From assembly GCF_028206995.1 (NCBI RefSeq), contig NZ_JAQLFL010000006.1:40093-104092 (forward strand): DNA of 64,000 nt, read 5' to 3'. Numbering within the stretch: the stretch's first letter is position 1; each line of letters begins with the position of its first letter. A program made the position numbers and the translations under genes. The notes beneath the pieces are model-generated. The model was not told the DNA's origin. It did no database searches and saw nothing but the letters and a program-made list of their open reading frames with translations. Positions 42,182 to 51,289 of this stretch are shown one piece after another. This DNA is from Collinsella aerofaciens. Lineage in GTDB: Bacteria; Actinomycetota; Coriobacteriia; Coriobacteriales; Coriobacteriaceae.

Positions 42182-42901
42182 ATGAGTAATGCAGCCGAGA
42201 TGGACGCACAGGAGATTATCAACTACATCGCAACCGCGCCCAAGAAAACGCCCGTCAAACTGTACGTGCGCGAAAAGCCGGGCATGAAGGTCCAGTGGGG
42301 CAATGCGCACGTCTACGGCGGTCGTCGTGGCAAGACCGTCTTTGGTGACTGGGATGAGCTCAAGGCAATCCTCGACGCCAACGCCGACTCCATCGACTAC
42401 TACGACGTAGAGAACGACTGCCGCAACTCCGCCGTGCCCATGCTCGACCTCAAGGGTATCAACGCCCGCATCGAGCCGGGCGCGATCATCCGCGACCGTG
42501 TCGAGATTGGCGATCGCGCCGTCATCATGATGGGCGCCATCATCAACATCGGCTCCGTCATTGGCGAAGGCTCCATGATCGACATGGGCGCTGTGCTGGG
42601 CGGCCGCGCCACCGTGGGCAAGAACTGCCACATCGGCGCCGGCACCGTGCTGGCAGGCGTCGTGGAGCCCGCCAGTGCCACGCCCGTCATCATCGAGGAC
42701 GACGTTATGATCGGCGCCAATGCCGTGGTCCTGGAGGGCGTGCACGTAGGCAAGGGCGCTGTCGTTGCCGCCGGCGCCGTGTGCGTCGAGGACGTCCCCG
42801 CCGGTGCCGTCGTGGCCGGTGTCCCCGCCCGCGTCATCAAGATGCGCGACGAGAAGACCGACAGCAAGACCGGCCTGGAAGAGGGCTTACGTCAACTCTA
42901 G
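42182..42901 (+). CDS. dapH: Tetrahydrodipicolinate N-acetyltransferase
   Basis: 239-residue left-handed beta-helix acetyltransferase that commits the pathway to N-acetylated intermediates. The N-terminal [17 protein letters not shown] is specific for DapH. The hexapeptide region runs from about residue 90 ([20 protein letters not shown]) to 215, including [26 protein letters not shown] precedes the ATG. Using the acetyl route fits the divergent M20 amidohydrolase and would also need an N-acetyl-DAP aminotransferase. Confidence 0.94.
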   Translation: MSNAAEMDAQEIINYIATAPKKTPVKLYVREKPGMKVQWGNAHVYGGRRGKTVFGDWDELKAILDANADSIDYYDVENDCRNSAVPMLDLKGINARIEPGAIIRDRVEIGDRAVIMMGAIINIGSVIGEGSMIDMGAVLGGRATVGKNCHIGAGTVLAGVVEPASATPVIIEDDVMIGANAVVLEGVHVGKGAVVAAGAVCVEDVPAGAVVAGVPARVIKMRDEKTDSKTGLEEGLRQL

Positions 42902-42933
42902 GGCTGCGCAGTTTTACCAAACCGCGTAACTAG

Positions 42934-42991
42934 TCGACGCTGCACCTTTGGTTCCGTCGTTCTAACGAACGACGGATCTCTCGACGCTGCA
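42934..42991 (+). repeat. Hairpin flanked by TCGACGCTGCA direct repeats
   Basis: TCGACGCTGCA occurs at 42934-42944 and 42981-42991. Between them CCGTCGTTC and GAACGACGG form a 9-bp hairpin around TAAC. The second repeat abuts the left arm of palindrome E5. Possible 3' end of the dap operon, without a T run. Confidence 0.55.
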
Positions 42992-43088
42992 AACGCCCCT
43001 AAGCGGCAATCTGACGTTCAATCGTCGGTCGCGTACCGAAGTACGCTTCCCTCCTCTTTCACGTCACCTTGCTCGCCTAGGGGCGTTT
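42991..43088. repeat. Long palindrome E5 (core type B, locus-specific arms)
   Basis: The left arm 42991-43017 (starting AAACGCCCCTAAGCG) pairs with the right arm 43061-43088 apart from four mismatches and bulges. The centre (43018-43060) matches that of E4 at nearly every position, including CGTACC, AAGTACGCTTC and TCCTCTTTC. It lies between the convergent dapH and nucleoid-protein genes. Confidence 0.88.
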
Positions 43089-43131
43089 TCGCTGACTTAT
43101 GCTCAGTCTGCAACTCAATTCAGCTCCAAGC

Positions 43132-43165
43132 AAAAAGGCCGAAGTCCCGAAGGGTTTCGGCCTTT
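43132..43165. terminator. Bidirectional intrinsic terminator
   Basis: AAAGGCCGAA (43134-43143) pairs with TTCGGCCTTT (43156-43165); on the minus strand TTTTTG follows, ending the nucleoid-protein transcript. Confidence 0.8.
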
Positions 43166-43190
43166 GCTTTGTCTGAAGTTCAAGCGCAGT

Positions 43191-44195
43191 TTATCGATTC
43201 TCAATTGACCCGATGTTTTTTAGCTCGATGGAGATGAGGCCGTTAGGCTCATTGACGAACTCGATGTACTCGGAGTTGGAACCCATCTCGGCCGGGAAGC
43301 TGATCTCGATACCCGTGTCGGTACGGATCTTATGATTGCGCACCGCCGCGCGTTCGACCTGCTTGCGCTCCACGGGCACACGCTCAGGCACCTTCTCCTC
43401 GGTCAGTGCCGCGCGCACGCTCTCCTTGATGACCGGCTCGTCCTCAAAGACCTCGTCGACGATATCCCAAGGCGGCAGCTCCTCGTCATCCTCGACCTTC
43501 TCGGCAACAGCAGCCTTAACCTTGGCGAGCGCTACGGCCGTATTGGCACCGTGCTCCTCGGCGACTTCCTCGACCACACGCGTCACGGTGTCGATGACCT
43601 CCTTGCCCGATACGCCCGTGTCGCACTGCAGCAGGCCATCGGGGATAAGCATACGGTCCTCGCCGGCGATCTTGCGTTTCTTGTCCACATAGCCGATCTC
43701 CATGGTGCTTGCACGCACGATTGCATAGCTCGGCACCTTTTGCGAGGGATTCGGCAGAATGGCGTAGTGGCGCGCAATGTCGTTGCGCACCTCGCCCTCT
43801 TCGCGACCTACCTCGTGCATAAAAGCCTGCTTGGAGCCCAGCAGCATCACGGCAAACCAGCGGGCATCCTCATCGTCATCAAAGTCCGCCACAAGCACGT
43901 CAGTGGACTCGGCTTTCTCGGCCTTGGTAAGTTCGGAAGAGATGAACTCCGCAATCTGCTGAGACAGGTCCACGAACTCACGCTCACCAAAGAAATAGCC
44001 CTTGAGCTCGCCGCCGAATGCGGAGTTCTCGGCAAACGTGGCGCGTTTATTGTCGGCCGAGGTGCGTGCGCGGCGCAGATGCGTGGTCACGAAGTTGCGC
44101 ACGGTACGGCTCTCGATATCGAGCTCTCGCTGGCTCATGACGTTGACGGCAGAGTCAAAGTCCAGGATATGCAGAATCGCGTGATTGATTTTCAT
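43191..44195 (-). CDS. Nucleoid-associated protein, NdpA/YejK family
   Basis: 334 residues. The N-terminal MKINHAILHILDFDSAVNVMS and the ADNKRATFAENSAFGGELKGYFFGE region mark the 37-kDa nucleoid-associated protein family (PF04245). A charged, acidic central section (about 210-250) and a basic RNHKIRTDTGIEISFPAE segment near the end could contact DNA. GGAA lies 8 nt upstream of this ATG; an ATG 9 bases earlier would be too close to it. Probably a DNA-binding chromatin protein; specificity unknown. Confidence 0.85.
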   Translation of the reverse strand: MKINHAILHILDFDSAVNVMSQRELDIESRTVRNFVTTHLRRARTSADNKRATFAENSAFGGELKGYFFGEREFVDLSQQIAEFISSELTKAEKAESTDVLVADFDDDEDARWFAVMLLGSKQAFMHEVGREEGEVRNDIARHYAILPNPSQKVPSYAIVRASTMEIGYVDKKRKIAGEDRMLIPDGLLQCDTGVSGKEVIDTVTRVVEEVAEEHGANTAVALAKVKAAVAEKVEDDEELPPWDIVDEVFEDEPVIKESVRAALTEEKVPERVPVERKQVERAAVRNHKIRTDTGIEISFPAEMGSNSEYIEFVNEPNGLISIELKNIGSIENR

Positions 44196-44306
44196 ATACG
44201 GCATTCCGTTCTAGATCGATTTCGGCACGAACCAGTATAGCGGTCGAGCCCGCCCCAGGCGCATCGAAGATTGGCGCATCGGGGACAGGTTGCTTTGTAT
44301 CAATGG

Positions 44307-45467
44307 CTAGCGCAGGAGCTCGGACTGCCAAGCCTCGAGCTGTTCTGCCAAACTCTTGCCGGCAGCGGGCACGTCGATCTGGGGTCGTTTGGGCAACAGT
44401 GCGCATTTAAGGATCGCCACGATGGTCTGCGAGATAAAGCGTCGCGTATCTTTGTCAAAGCCTTGCGCAGCCTGGAGCATCACGGGCAGACTCTCACGCA
44501 GATTTCCTGCGATATCCGCAAACCGTTCGGCGTCCGTAGCCTCAAACACGGAGAACAACGCATCTACAAAACGCTCGCGCTCGCTAGGTGACACTGCAAG
44601 CAGCATCTCGCGAATGGAGCCATCAACGTATCGAGCACCGGCGGACAGGCGCTCACAGTATACGAAGTCGCAACCATCAACCACCCAGCTAAAGGGATTG
44701 TGCTGCAGCAGGCTGAACTCGGTGCTCTCAACGATGGCATAGTCCTCTTGTGTCTCGAACATCATGCCGAAGATCGACGACCGAGGTAGCGTCTTGTCGA
44801 TTCGACCGGAAAGATCGGCAAAGGCGTTGCCGTTCAGAAACTCCTCGACGAACCCTGGACCATCATGGGAATACGCCCGTTCGATTCGCTCACGGGCGAC
44901 ATCGGAGCACATCGCCGCACCGTACACCGCAAGGTTTCCGCCCTTGGAATGACCTCCGCACAAAAGCGGCCCGTCGATCGCATCCGCCGCCTCGTCCACA
45001 TAACGCGCCGCGGATTCCTGGGCCGGCACAGGACACCGGAACGCCATGTTAAAGTCCTCTTTCCAGCCCACAATCGTGCTGTCGGTCCCCCGGAAGGAAA
45101 GATAGCTAAACCCCGCCGGAAACCGGAACGCCATGGCTGCAAACTGCTCCGTCGCCACCACATCGCTCACGGCACGATAGCCGCAAACGTGCACGCCGCG
45201 GTATCTGGGATTTGCTGCCACGGCCTCCAACAAGGCCCTGCTTCCCTCTGGGTCCCACAAGTCGTCAATCATGTCCCGGTAGCACTCGGCACGCAGCAGT
45301 TCGCGTACGTCTAGGCCCTGCCAGTTCGTCAGCCCCGCCATATCACCCGGCAAGCGCAAATAGGACAACCACGCAAAGACCAGGCTATCCACCGCGCAGA
45401 ACGGCCGCTCCTCAAAGGGATCAAACGCCGTCTGGACATAGGTCAAAAAATTAGGCGAATCCGACAT
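44307..45467 (-). CDS. Mbeg1-like (DUF2974) alpha/beta hydrolase
   Basis: 386 residues. FCAVDSLVFAWLSYLRLP begins the domain, FSYLSFRGTDSTIVGWKEDFNM is the oxyanion region, and GGHSKGGNLAVYGA holds the nucleophile serine. The family is common in Gram-positive gut bacteria and may act as a lipase or esterase; the substrate is unknown. Two similar AGGTT(A/G)CTTTG-containing sequences flank the gene (44283 and 45500), possible remnants of a REP-like repeat. Confidence 0.85.
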   Translation of the reverse strand: MSDSPNFLTYVQTAFDPFEERPFCAVDSLVFAWLSYLRLPGDMAGLTNWQGLDVRELLRAECYRDMIDDLWDPEGSRALLEAVAANPRYRGVHVCGYRAVSDVVATEQFAAMAFRFPAGFSYLSFRGTDSTIVGWKEDFNMAFRCPVPAQESAARYVDEAADAIDGPLLCGGHSKGGNLAVYGAAMCSDVARERIERAYSHDGPGFVEEFLNGNAFADLSGRIDKTLPRSSIFGMMFETQEDYAIVESTEFSLLQHNPFSWVVDGCDFVYCERLSAGARYVDGSIREMLLAVSPSERERFVDALFSVFEATDAERFADIAGNLRESLPVMLQAAQGFDKDTRRFISQTIVAILKCALLPKRPQIDVPAAGKSLAEQLEAWQSELLR

Positions 45468-45513
45468 GGCCCTCCCATCAACTATGGTGCATTGGAGTCA
45501 GGTTACTTTGCAC

Positions 45514-45550
45514 CAAAAAGGCGCCCGGGCCGTGTGGACCCGGACGCCTT
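45514..45550 (-). terminator. Intrinsic terminator after ldh
   Basis: AAGGCG with CCCGGG pairs with CCCGG and CGCCTT across one mismatch. On the minus strand the stem is followed by TTTTTGG. Confidence 0.8.
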
Positions 45551-45581
45551 CATTGTAGCTTTTCGCTCTAGCGAGCTTGAT

Positions 45582-46532
45582 TTAGCAGGAGAAGTCGACG
45601 CTGTCGATGATGTCCTTGAGGGCCTTGGCGGAGACGGTGAGCTCATGCTGCTCGTCGTCGTTCAGCGGCACGGGGACGCGGCAGACAACGCCGTCGCGGC
45701 CAACGACGGTCGGCATGGAGATGGCAAGATCGGACAGGCCATACTCGCCCACCATGAGCGAGGAGACAGGCAGAACGGTCTGCTCATCGCGCATAACGGC
45801 GGTGCAGATGCGCTTGACGGCCATGGCGACGCCATAGTAGGTGGCGTGCTTCTTCTCGATGATGGTGTAGGCGGAGTTCTTGACGTCCTCGGCGATGCGC
45901 TTCTCGGCAGCCTCATGCTCCAAGTGGCCGTGAAGCTCACAGAAGGTGTTCAGCGGAACGCCGGCAACCTGAGCGCTGGACCAAGCGACAAACTCGGAGT
46001 CGCCGTGCTCGCCCATGACATAGGCCTGGACATCGCGCGGGTCAACCTCGACGTGGGCACCAAGCATCTGCTGCAGGCGGCCGGTGTCGAGCACGGTGCC
46101 GGAGCCGATGACGTGGCCCTCGGGCAGGCCGGACATCTTGATGGCGGCGTAGGTCAGAACATCGACCGGATTGGAGACGATTAGCAGAATGCCGTCGAAG
46201 CCGGACTTCTTAATCTCGGGAATAATGGACTTAAAAATGTTGACGTTCTTGTTGACCAGGTCCAGGCGGGTCTCACCGGGCTTCTGGGCAGCGCCAGCGG
46301 TGACGACGATCATGGCGGCGTCGGCGACATCGGAATAATCGCCGGCGTAGATCTTCATCGGCTCGGCAAACGTCATGCCGTGCGCGATATCCAGGGCCTC
46401 ACCCTCGGCGCGGTTCTTGTCCACGTCGATGAGGACCATTTCGGAGAACAGACCGCTCTGCATCAGCGCGAACGCCGAAGACGAACCGACGAAACCGCAG
46501 CCGACAATAGCGACCTTCTTCTCGTTAACCAT
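45582..46532 (-). CDS. ldh: L-lactate dehydrogenase
   Basis: 316-residue NAD-dependent enzyme reducing pyruvate to L-lactate to regenerate NAD. KVAIVGCGFVGSSSAFALMQ binds NAD, GAAQKPGETRLDLV is the mobile loop with the substrate Arg, and VMGEHGDSEFVAWS contains the catalytic His. The first residues MVNEKKVAIVG and GGGAG upstream set the start. A terminator-like hairpin lies directly upstream of the SD (46559-46589). LDH rather than malate dehydrogenase is favoured by the Gln in the loop. Confidence 0.94.
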   Translation of the reverse strand: MVNEKKVAIVGCGFVGSSSAFALMQSGLFSEMVLIDVDKNRAEGEALDIAHGMTFAEPMKIYAGDYSDVADAAMIVVTAGAAQKPGETRLDLVNKNVNIFKSIIPEIKKSGFDGILLIVSNPVDVLTYAAIKMSGLPEGHVIGSGTVLDTGRLQQMLGAHVEVDPRDVQAYVMGEHGDSEFVAWSSAQVAGVPLNTFCELHGHLEHEAAEKRIAEDVKNSAYTIIEKKHATYYGVAMAVKRICTAVMRDEQTVLPVSSLMVGEYGLSDLAISMPTVVGRDGVVCRVPVPLNDDEQHELTVSAKALKDIIDSVDFSC

Positions 46533-46558
46533 TAGAAACTCCCATCTCTCTCCACAAA

Positions 46559-46589
46559 CAAGCCGCCCGGGAACGACCCGAGCGGCTTG
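46559..46589 (-). terminator. Hairpin in the ldh leader
   Basis: CAAGCCGC plus CGGG pairs with CCCG plus GCGGCTTG with one mismatch. On the minus strand TTTG follows, 27 nt before the ldh start. It could terminate the upstream aminotransferase transcript or attenuate ldh. Confidence 0.55.
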
Positions 46590-46733
46590 CCGTAATCCCA
46601 ATACATCCAATCGGGACTTTGATTATGCTCCTATTCGCAGCCAAATATCGACCGCTTACCGAAATTATTTGCAGAATTCGTAAAATAACTGCACGAAATC
46701 GGTTTCGAGCTATTGACGAGCCGAAACAACTTT

Positions 46734-47897
46734 CTAATACAGGCCCGCCTCGCGAATGGCCTCGACAGCCAAAGCGATCTGGTCGGGCGGCAAGACCAGC
46801 GCCATGCGCACGTGCCCCTCGCCCGAAGGACCAAAGCTCGCGCCCGGCGTCACCACAACGCCGGCCTTCTCCATAAGCTCCTCGCAAAACGCCATGGAAT
46901 CGGTGCGACCACCGGGAAGCTTGGCCCACACGAACATAGAGCCATGCGCGTTGGGACGCTCCCAGCCCAGGCCCTCAAGACCGTCGCACAGGGCATCGCG
47001 GCGCTCCTGGTACTTCAGACGCTGCGCCTCGACCTCATCGCGCGGACCGTTCAGACAGGCGATAGCAGCCTTCTGGATCGGGAAGAACATACCAAAGTCG
47101 ATTTGGCTGCGCAGCTTGGCAAAGGCCGAGACCACGTCCTCGCGGCCGACCAAAAAGCCGATACGCGCACCGGTGACGTTAAACGACTTGGAGAGCGAGA
47201 AGAACTCAACGCCCACCTCGAGCGCACCGGGATACTGCAAGAAGCTTCCGCCCGGCTCGCCGTCGAACACGATGTCGGAGTACGCGTTGTCGTGAACAAT
47301 CAGTAGATCGTGCTCACGCGCGAAGGCGATAATCTCCTCGTAGACCTCGGGCGTACCCACCGAGCCGACCGGGTTCGCGGGCAACGAAACGATCATGTAC
47401 TTGGCGCGATCGGCCACCTCGGGATCGATGCCCGCCACATAGGGCAGGTAATTGTGCTCGGCAACCAGCGGATAGTACTCGAGCTTGGCATCGGCGATCT
47501 TCGCACCCGCCTCAAAGACCGGGTAGCACGGATCGGGAACTAGAATGGTGTCACCCGGATCGAGCAGGGCCAGGCCCAAATGACCCACGCCCTCCTGCGT
47601 GCCGTTGCACGACTGCACCATGGACGGCGTAATGCCCGAAACGCCAAAGCGACGCTCGTAGTAATCGCACACGGCTTGCTTAAGCTCAGGCAGGTCGCGC
47701 AGGGCGTACCTCCACATCTCGGGATCTTGGGCCGCCTGCGTGAGCGCCTCGACCACGTGGTCGTACGGCTTAAAGTCGGGCGTGCCCACGCTCATGTTGT
47801 AAATGGTCTTGCCCTGAGCCTTCAGCGCGAGAAGCTTGTTGTTGAGCGAGGCGAAGACCTCCGCGCCAAAGCGGTCGAGACGCTGCGATGCCTGCAT
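46734..47897 (-). CDS. Class I/II PLP-dependent aminotransferase (DapL/LL-DAP-like)
   Basis: 387 residues. YNMSVGTPDFKPYDHVVEAL and CNGTQEGVGHLGLALLDPGD match the large subgroup holding LL-diaminopimelate, aspartate and alanine aminotransferases. The Schiff-base lysine is in FFSLSKSFNVTGARIGFLVG, and HVRMALV carries the carboxylate-binding Arg. AAAGGTGG precedes the ATG. It could supply the N-acetyl-DAP aminotransferase step missing from the lysine operon, but substrate cannot be read from sequence. Confidence 0.9.
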   Translation of the reverse strand: MQASQRLDRFGAEVFASLNNKLLALKAQGKTIYNMSVGTPDFKPYDHVVEALTQAAQDPEMWRYALRDLPELKQAVCDYYERRFGVSGITPSMVQSCNGTQEGVGHLGLALLDPGDTILVPDPCYPVFEAGAKIADAKLEYYPLVAEHNYLPYVAGIDPEVADRAKYMIVSLPANPVGSVGTPEVYEEIIAFAREHDLLIVHDNAYSDIVFDGEPGGSFLQYPGALEVGVEFFSLSKSFNVTGARIGFLVGREDVVSAFAKLRSQIDFGMFFPIQKAAIACLNGPRDEVEAQRLKYQERRDALCDGLEGLGWERPNAHGSMFVWAKLPGGRTDSMAFCEELMEKAGVVVTPGASFGPSGEGHVRMALVLPPDQIALAVEAIREAGLY

Positions 47898-47915
47898 GGT
47901 GCCACCTTTCGATAT

Positions 47916-47946
47916 AAAAACGCGGCGCTCTGACAAGAGCGCCGCG
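47916..47946 (-). terminator. Strong terminator abutting the aminotransferase SD
   Basis: CGCGGCGCTCT (47921-47931) and AGAGCGCCGCG (47936-47946) pair perfectly with a 4-nt loop; minus-strand TTTTT follows. Only 18 nt separate it from the aminotransferase start, too little for a promoter, so transcripts must read through it or begin upstream within the 68 bases after nadE. Confidence 0.85.
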
Positions 47947-48014
47947 CGATACGGGCCATCAGATTGCAAAAGTGTAACGCTTGCAACCCCCGTATTGGTT
48001 CAATTTAGCCAACC

Positions 48015-49994
48015 TTAGTCAACTGCATCGAGCGCGTCGATCTGCGCAAGCCACAAATGCGAGCTGGCGTCACTCGGCATACGCCAATCACCGCGCGGGC
48101 TGAGTGTCACCGAGCCCACCTTGGGACCATCGGGCAGACAGCTGCGCTTAAACTGCTGGGCAAAGAAGCGACGGTAGAACGTACGCAACCACGTGTGAAC
48201 GGTCTTGGCGTCGTAGACGCCCTCAAAGCTCTTGAGCGCCATGCGGTAGATCTTGCCCGGCTCAAAGCCAAAACGCAGCAGGTAATAGAGGAAGTAATCG
48301 TGCAGCTCGTACGGCCCCACCAAATCCTCGGTCTTCTGCGCAATCTCGCCATCGCCCGTGGGCGGCAGAAGCTCGGGGGACACTGGCGTATCGAGGATAT
48401 CGAGCAGGACCTCGGCAATGCGCCCACCAAAGACATCGGCCGCATAGCGCACCAGATGGCGCACAAGCGTCTTGGGCACGCTCGCGTTGACGGCGTACAT
48501 GCTCATATGGTCGCCGTTATAGGTAGCCCAGCCGAGCGCCAGCTCCGACAGATCGCCCGTGCCGATGACAAAACCGCCAGCCTGGTTGGCCAGATCCATC
48601 AAAATCTGCGTACGCTCGCGCGCCTGGCTGTTCTCGTAGGTCACGTCCTGCACGGCCGGATCGTGCTCAATGTCCTTGAAGTGCTGTTCCACAGCCGCGT
48701 GGATCGAAACCTCGCGGAAGCTCACACCCAGGTCGCGGGCGAGCGACTCGGCATTCGACTTGGTGCGATGCGTCGTGCCAAAGCCGGGCATGGACACGGC
48801 TGTGATACCGGTGCGCGGCAGCCCCAGTGCATCGAAGGCGCGAACCGTCACGAGCAGCGCCAGCGTGGAGTCCAGGCCGCCTGAAAGACCGATGACTGCG
48901 GCCTTGGTACCCGTATGGGCAAGGCGGGTCTTGAGGCCGGCGGTCTGCAGGTCGAGGATGGTCTCGCAACGCTCGGCCAGGTCGCCATGGTCGGCCGGCA
49001 CAAAGGGCGCGCGGGGGAAGACACGGTCGATGTCGAACGCATCGCGCAGGACAGGTTCATCTGCCGGCACGCCCTCAAACGAAAATTCAACGGTCGTGGC
49101 CTCCGGCGCATCGTCCGCGCGCGTCCACGTCGTCGAGCGACGGCGCTCGGCAACCAGGCGGTCAAGGTCAACGTCGGCGACGGCCATGTCGCAGGTAAGC
49201 AGCTTGGTCGCGGCGAGCTTGGAGCCGTTTTCGTAGACGAGGTTCTCCCCCGCAAAGACCATGTCGGTCGTGGACTCGCCCTCGCTCGCGTCTGCATAGG
49301 CATAGGCACAGTACAGGCGCGCACTCTGATTGGAGATGAGGCTGCGGCGGTAATCTGCCTTACCGATAATCTCGTCCGAGGCCGACGGATTGAGAATCAC
49401 CGTCGCACCGGCAAGCGCCATCTCGGTCGAAGGGGGCGCCGGCACCCACAGGTCCTCACAGACCTCAACGCCCAGCACCAGGTCCTCGGCGCCCTCATCA
49501 CAGCAGCGGTAGACAAGCCCCGAACCCAGCGGAACCGGACCCTGACCGGCAAACTCGACCCACACAGGATCCGCGGGCGCCGGAGCAAACCAACGGCGCT
49601 CATAGAACTCGCCATAGTTGGGCAGATACTTCTTGGCCGTGAGGCCCAAAAGCTCGCCCGCGCAGCACACGGCGGCGCAGTTGTAGATGTTTTCTGCCAC
49701 CGCAACGGGCAAGCCAACGGTAAAGACAACCGGCAGCTCACGAGTCTCATCGAGGATATGCACCAGAGCAGCCTCGCAGGCATGCAGCAGCGTGCGGTTA
49801 TGGAACAGATCGGCCGCGGTATAGCCGGTCAGGTTAAGCTCGGGCAACACCAGCGCGCGAACGCCGCGCTCGGTAGCCTCGCGAACAGCCGCCAGCGCAA
49901 CCTCGGCATTGCCCTCGACATCGGCCACGCGAATCTGCGGCGACGCCGCCGCCACACGCAAAAAGCCATCAGACTGAGAAAGGTGAAGATTCAT
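48015..49994 (-). CDS. nadE: Glutamine-dependent NAD+ synthetase
   Basis: 659-residue two-domain enzyme making NAD from nicotinate adenine dinucleotide. The N-terminal nitrilase-type glutaminase has ALVLPELNLTGYTAADLF (Glu), AKKYLPNYGEFYERRWF (Lys) and LGVEVCEDLW (Cys). The synthetase domain has VIGLSGGLDSTLALLV (PP-loop), TGDLSELALGWATYNGDHMSMY and a C-terminal helical region. GGGAG stands before ATG 49994. It is monocistronic by appearance, followed by a terminator. Confidence 0.95.
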   Translation of the reverse strand: MNLHLSQSDGFLRVAAASPQIRVADVEGNAEVALAAVREATERGVRALVLPELNLTGYTAADLFHNRTLLHACEAALVHILDETRELPVVFTVGLPVAVAENIYNCAAVCCAGELLGLTAKKYLPNYGEFYERRWFAPAPADPVWVEFAGQGPVPLGSGLVYRCCDEGAEDLVLGVEVCEDLWVPAPPSTEMALAGATVILNPSASDEIIGKADYRRSLISNQSARLYCAYAYADASEGESTTDMVFAGENLVYENGSKLAATKLLTCDMAVADVDLDRLVAERRRSTTWTRADDAPEATTVEFSFEGVPADEPVLRDAFDIDRVFPRAPFVPADHGDLAERCETILDLQTAGLKTRLAHTGTKAAVIGLSGGLDSTLALLVTVRAFDALGLPRTGITAVSMPGFGTTHRTKSNAESLARDLGVSFREVSIHAAVEQHFKDIEHDPAVQDVTYENSQARERTQILMDLANQAGGFVIGTGDLSELALGWATYNGDHMSMYAVNASVPKTLVRHLVRYAADVFGGRIAEVLLDILDTPVSPELLPPTGDGEIAQKTEDLVGPYELHDYFLYYLLRFGFEPGKIYRMALKSFEGVYDAKTVHTWLRTFYRRFFAQQFKRSCLPDGPKVGSVTLSPRGDWRMPSDASSHLWLAQIDALDAVD

Positions 49995-50197
49995 AAGAAT
50001 GCTCCCGTGCGTAGACGTCATTCACAACAATTAGCAAACCCTATTGTAGTTCAACCGCCGGACGTAACCGCATCCCACCAACTTGGTGAGCAATTGATGA
50101 GTTGATGGTATCCGTTAAATGTCACGTACGATTCACATCTGGTGGGTACCCTGATGGCTACACGAAACGAAGCAGATTTACGCCGGGAGGACCCCGT

Positions 50198-51151
50198 ATG
50201 ACAACCAAGTACACCGACGCGCCGCGCACGCGCGTCATGACGCCGGCATCGCTCAACAACGGCGTGCACGAGAACCATTCCATCGGACAGACCATGGCCA
50301 TCGCGCCCAAAAAGGGCCTGTTCGATGACATTTCCATTCCCCAGATCATCGCCGGCGCCGCAGCTGCTGCCACGAGCGTCGCGCTTGCTTCAAAGATCGG
50401 CATTGCCGGCTCGGTGATTGGTGCCGCTGTGAGCTCAGTCATCACTGTTGTGTCCTCGCAGGTCTATCGCCACTTTATCTCCGCCAGCGCCGAAGCAATC
50501 AAGGGCACGCATGCCGCTGTCGACTACCCTGCCGGCGCCTACGAGCCCGTTGAGCCCGATGTCGAGGAGCACCTAGGTGGCGCCGCGACCACGCAGGAGA
50601 TGCGCCAGGTTGCGGGACGCGCGACCACGGCGCGCGTCGCCCCCAACAGCCTGCGCGCCAAGGCGGCGGCAGAGCGCAGCCAGACGCAAAAGAAGGTCAT
50701 CGTCTTCTCGATCGCTATCGCCATCGTCGCGGTCATCGCCTGCGCCGGCGCCATCCTTATCACCACTGCCGGTGAGGGTCTGGGCGAGCGTCCCGAGCCA
50801 ATCCTGTCGTCGCGCACGACCGAGAGCGATGCAAATGGCAACACCCAGTCGCAGGATCAGCAGGCACAGACGGACGATACGCAAGACAGTTCTACCTCTG
50901 CCAATTCGTCCTCGAACACCCAAAACCAATCGCAGGGCACCGATTCCTCTACGGCCAACAGTGGCACGCCGTCCGGCACGACCGACTCAAGCCAAACGAC
51001 TGACAGCTCGCAGCCGAGCACGGGCGACCAGACGAGCGGCAATACATCGGGCACGGGATCTACCGACAACAGCAGCACTAACAGCTCGAGCGGAACCGCG
51101 TCCGGTACGGCGTCTGACAGCTCGAGCCAAGGCACGGCGTCGGGCAACTAA
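50198..51151 (+). CDS. Membrane protein with Ser/Thr-rich tail
   Basis: 317 residues, not recognised. ISIPQIIAGAAAAATSVALASKIGIAGSVIGAAVSSVITVVSSQVY (about 46-91) is a small-residue-rich hydrophobic hairpin. A charged middle follows, then one clear membrane helix (VIVFSIAIAIVAVIACAGAILITT, about 170-193). The last 110 residues are almost only Ser, Thr, Gly, Gln, Asn and Asp, probably outside the cell and a likely glycosylation target. GGGAGG precedes the ATG. Function unknown. Confidence 0.75.
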   Translation: MTTKYTDAPRTRVMTPASLNNGVHENHSIGQTMAIAPKKGLFDDISIPQIIAGAAAAATSVALASKIGIAGSVIGAAVSSVITVVSSQVYRHFISASAEAIKGTHAAVDYPAGAYEPVEPDVEEHLGGAATTQEMRQVAGRATTARVAPNSLRAKAAAERSQTQKKVIVFSIAIAIVAVIACAGAILITTAGEGLGERPEPILSSRTTESDANGNTQSQDQQAQTDDTQDSSTSANSSSNTQNQSQGTDSSTANSGTPSGTTDSSQTTDSSQPSTGDQTSGNTSGTGSTDNSSTNSSSGTASGTASDSSSQGTASGN

Positions 51152-51185
51152 GCACGTTTGCCTCTCATAGATAACCGACCTGTAT

Positions 51186-51219
51186 AACGGGCGCGAACCG
51201 GCAACGGTCGCGCCCGTTT
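51186..51219 (+). terminator. Terminator after the Ser/Thr-rich membrane protein
   Basis: AACGGGCGCG pairs with CGCGCCCGTT across a 13-nt loop, followed by TTG. The T run is weak. Confidence 0.6.
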
Positions 51220-51289
51220 GCCTTGGGCGCCGAGATGGCACGCCCCGTGCGATGGTAAGATGCTTTGGTGTGTAAAGAGGAGATTTGCC

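Noticed and set aside
50022..50197. Possible riboswitch upstream of the Ser/Thr-rich membrane protein
   Set aside because: The leader has no recognisable aptamer motif or terminator; only a plain SD is evident.
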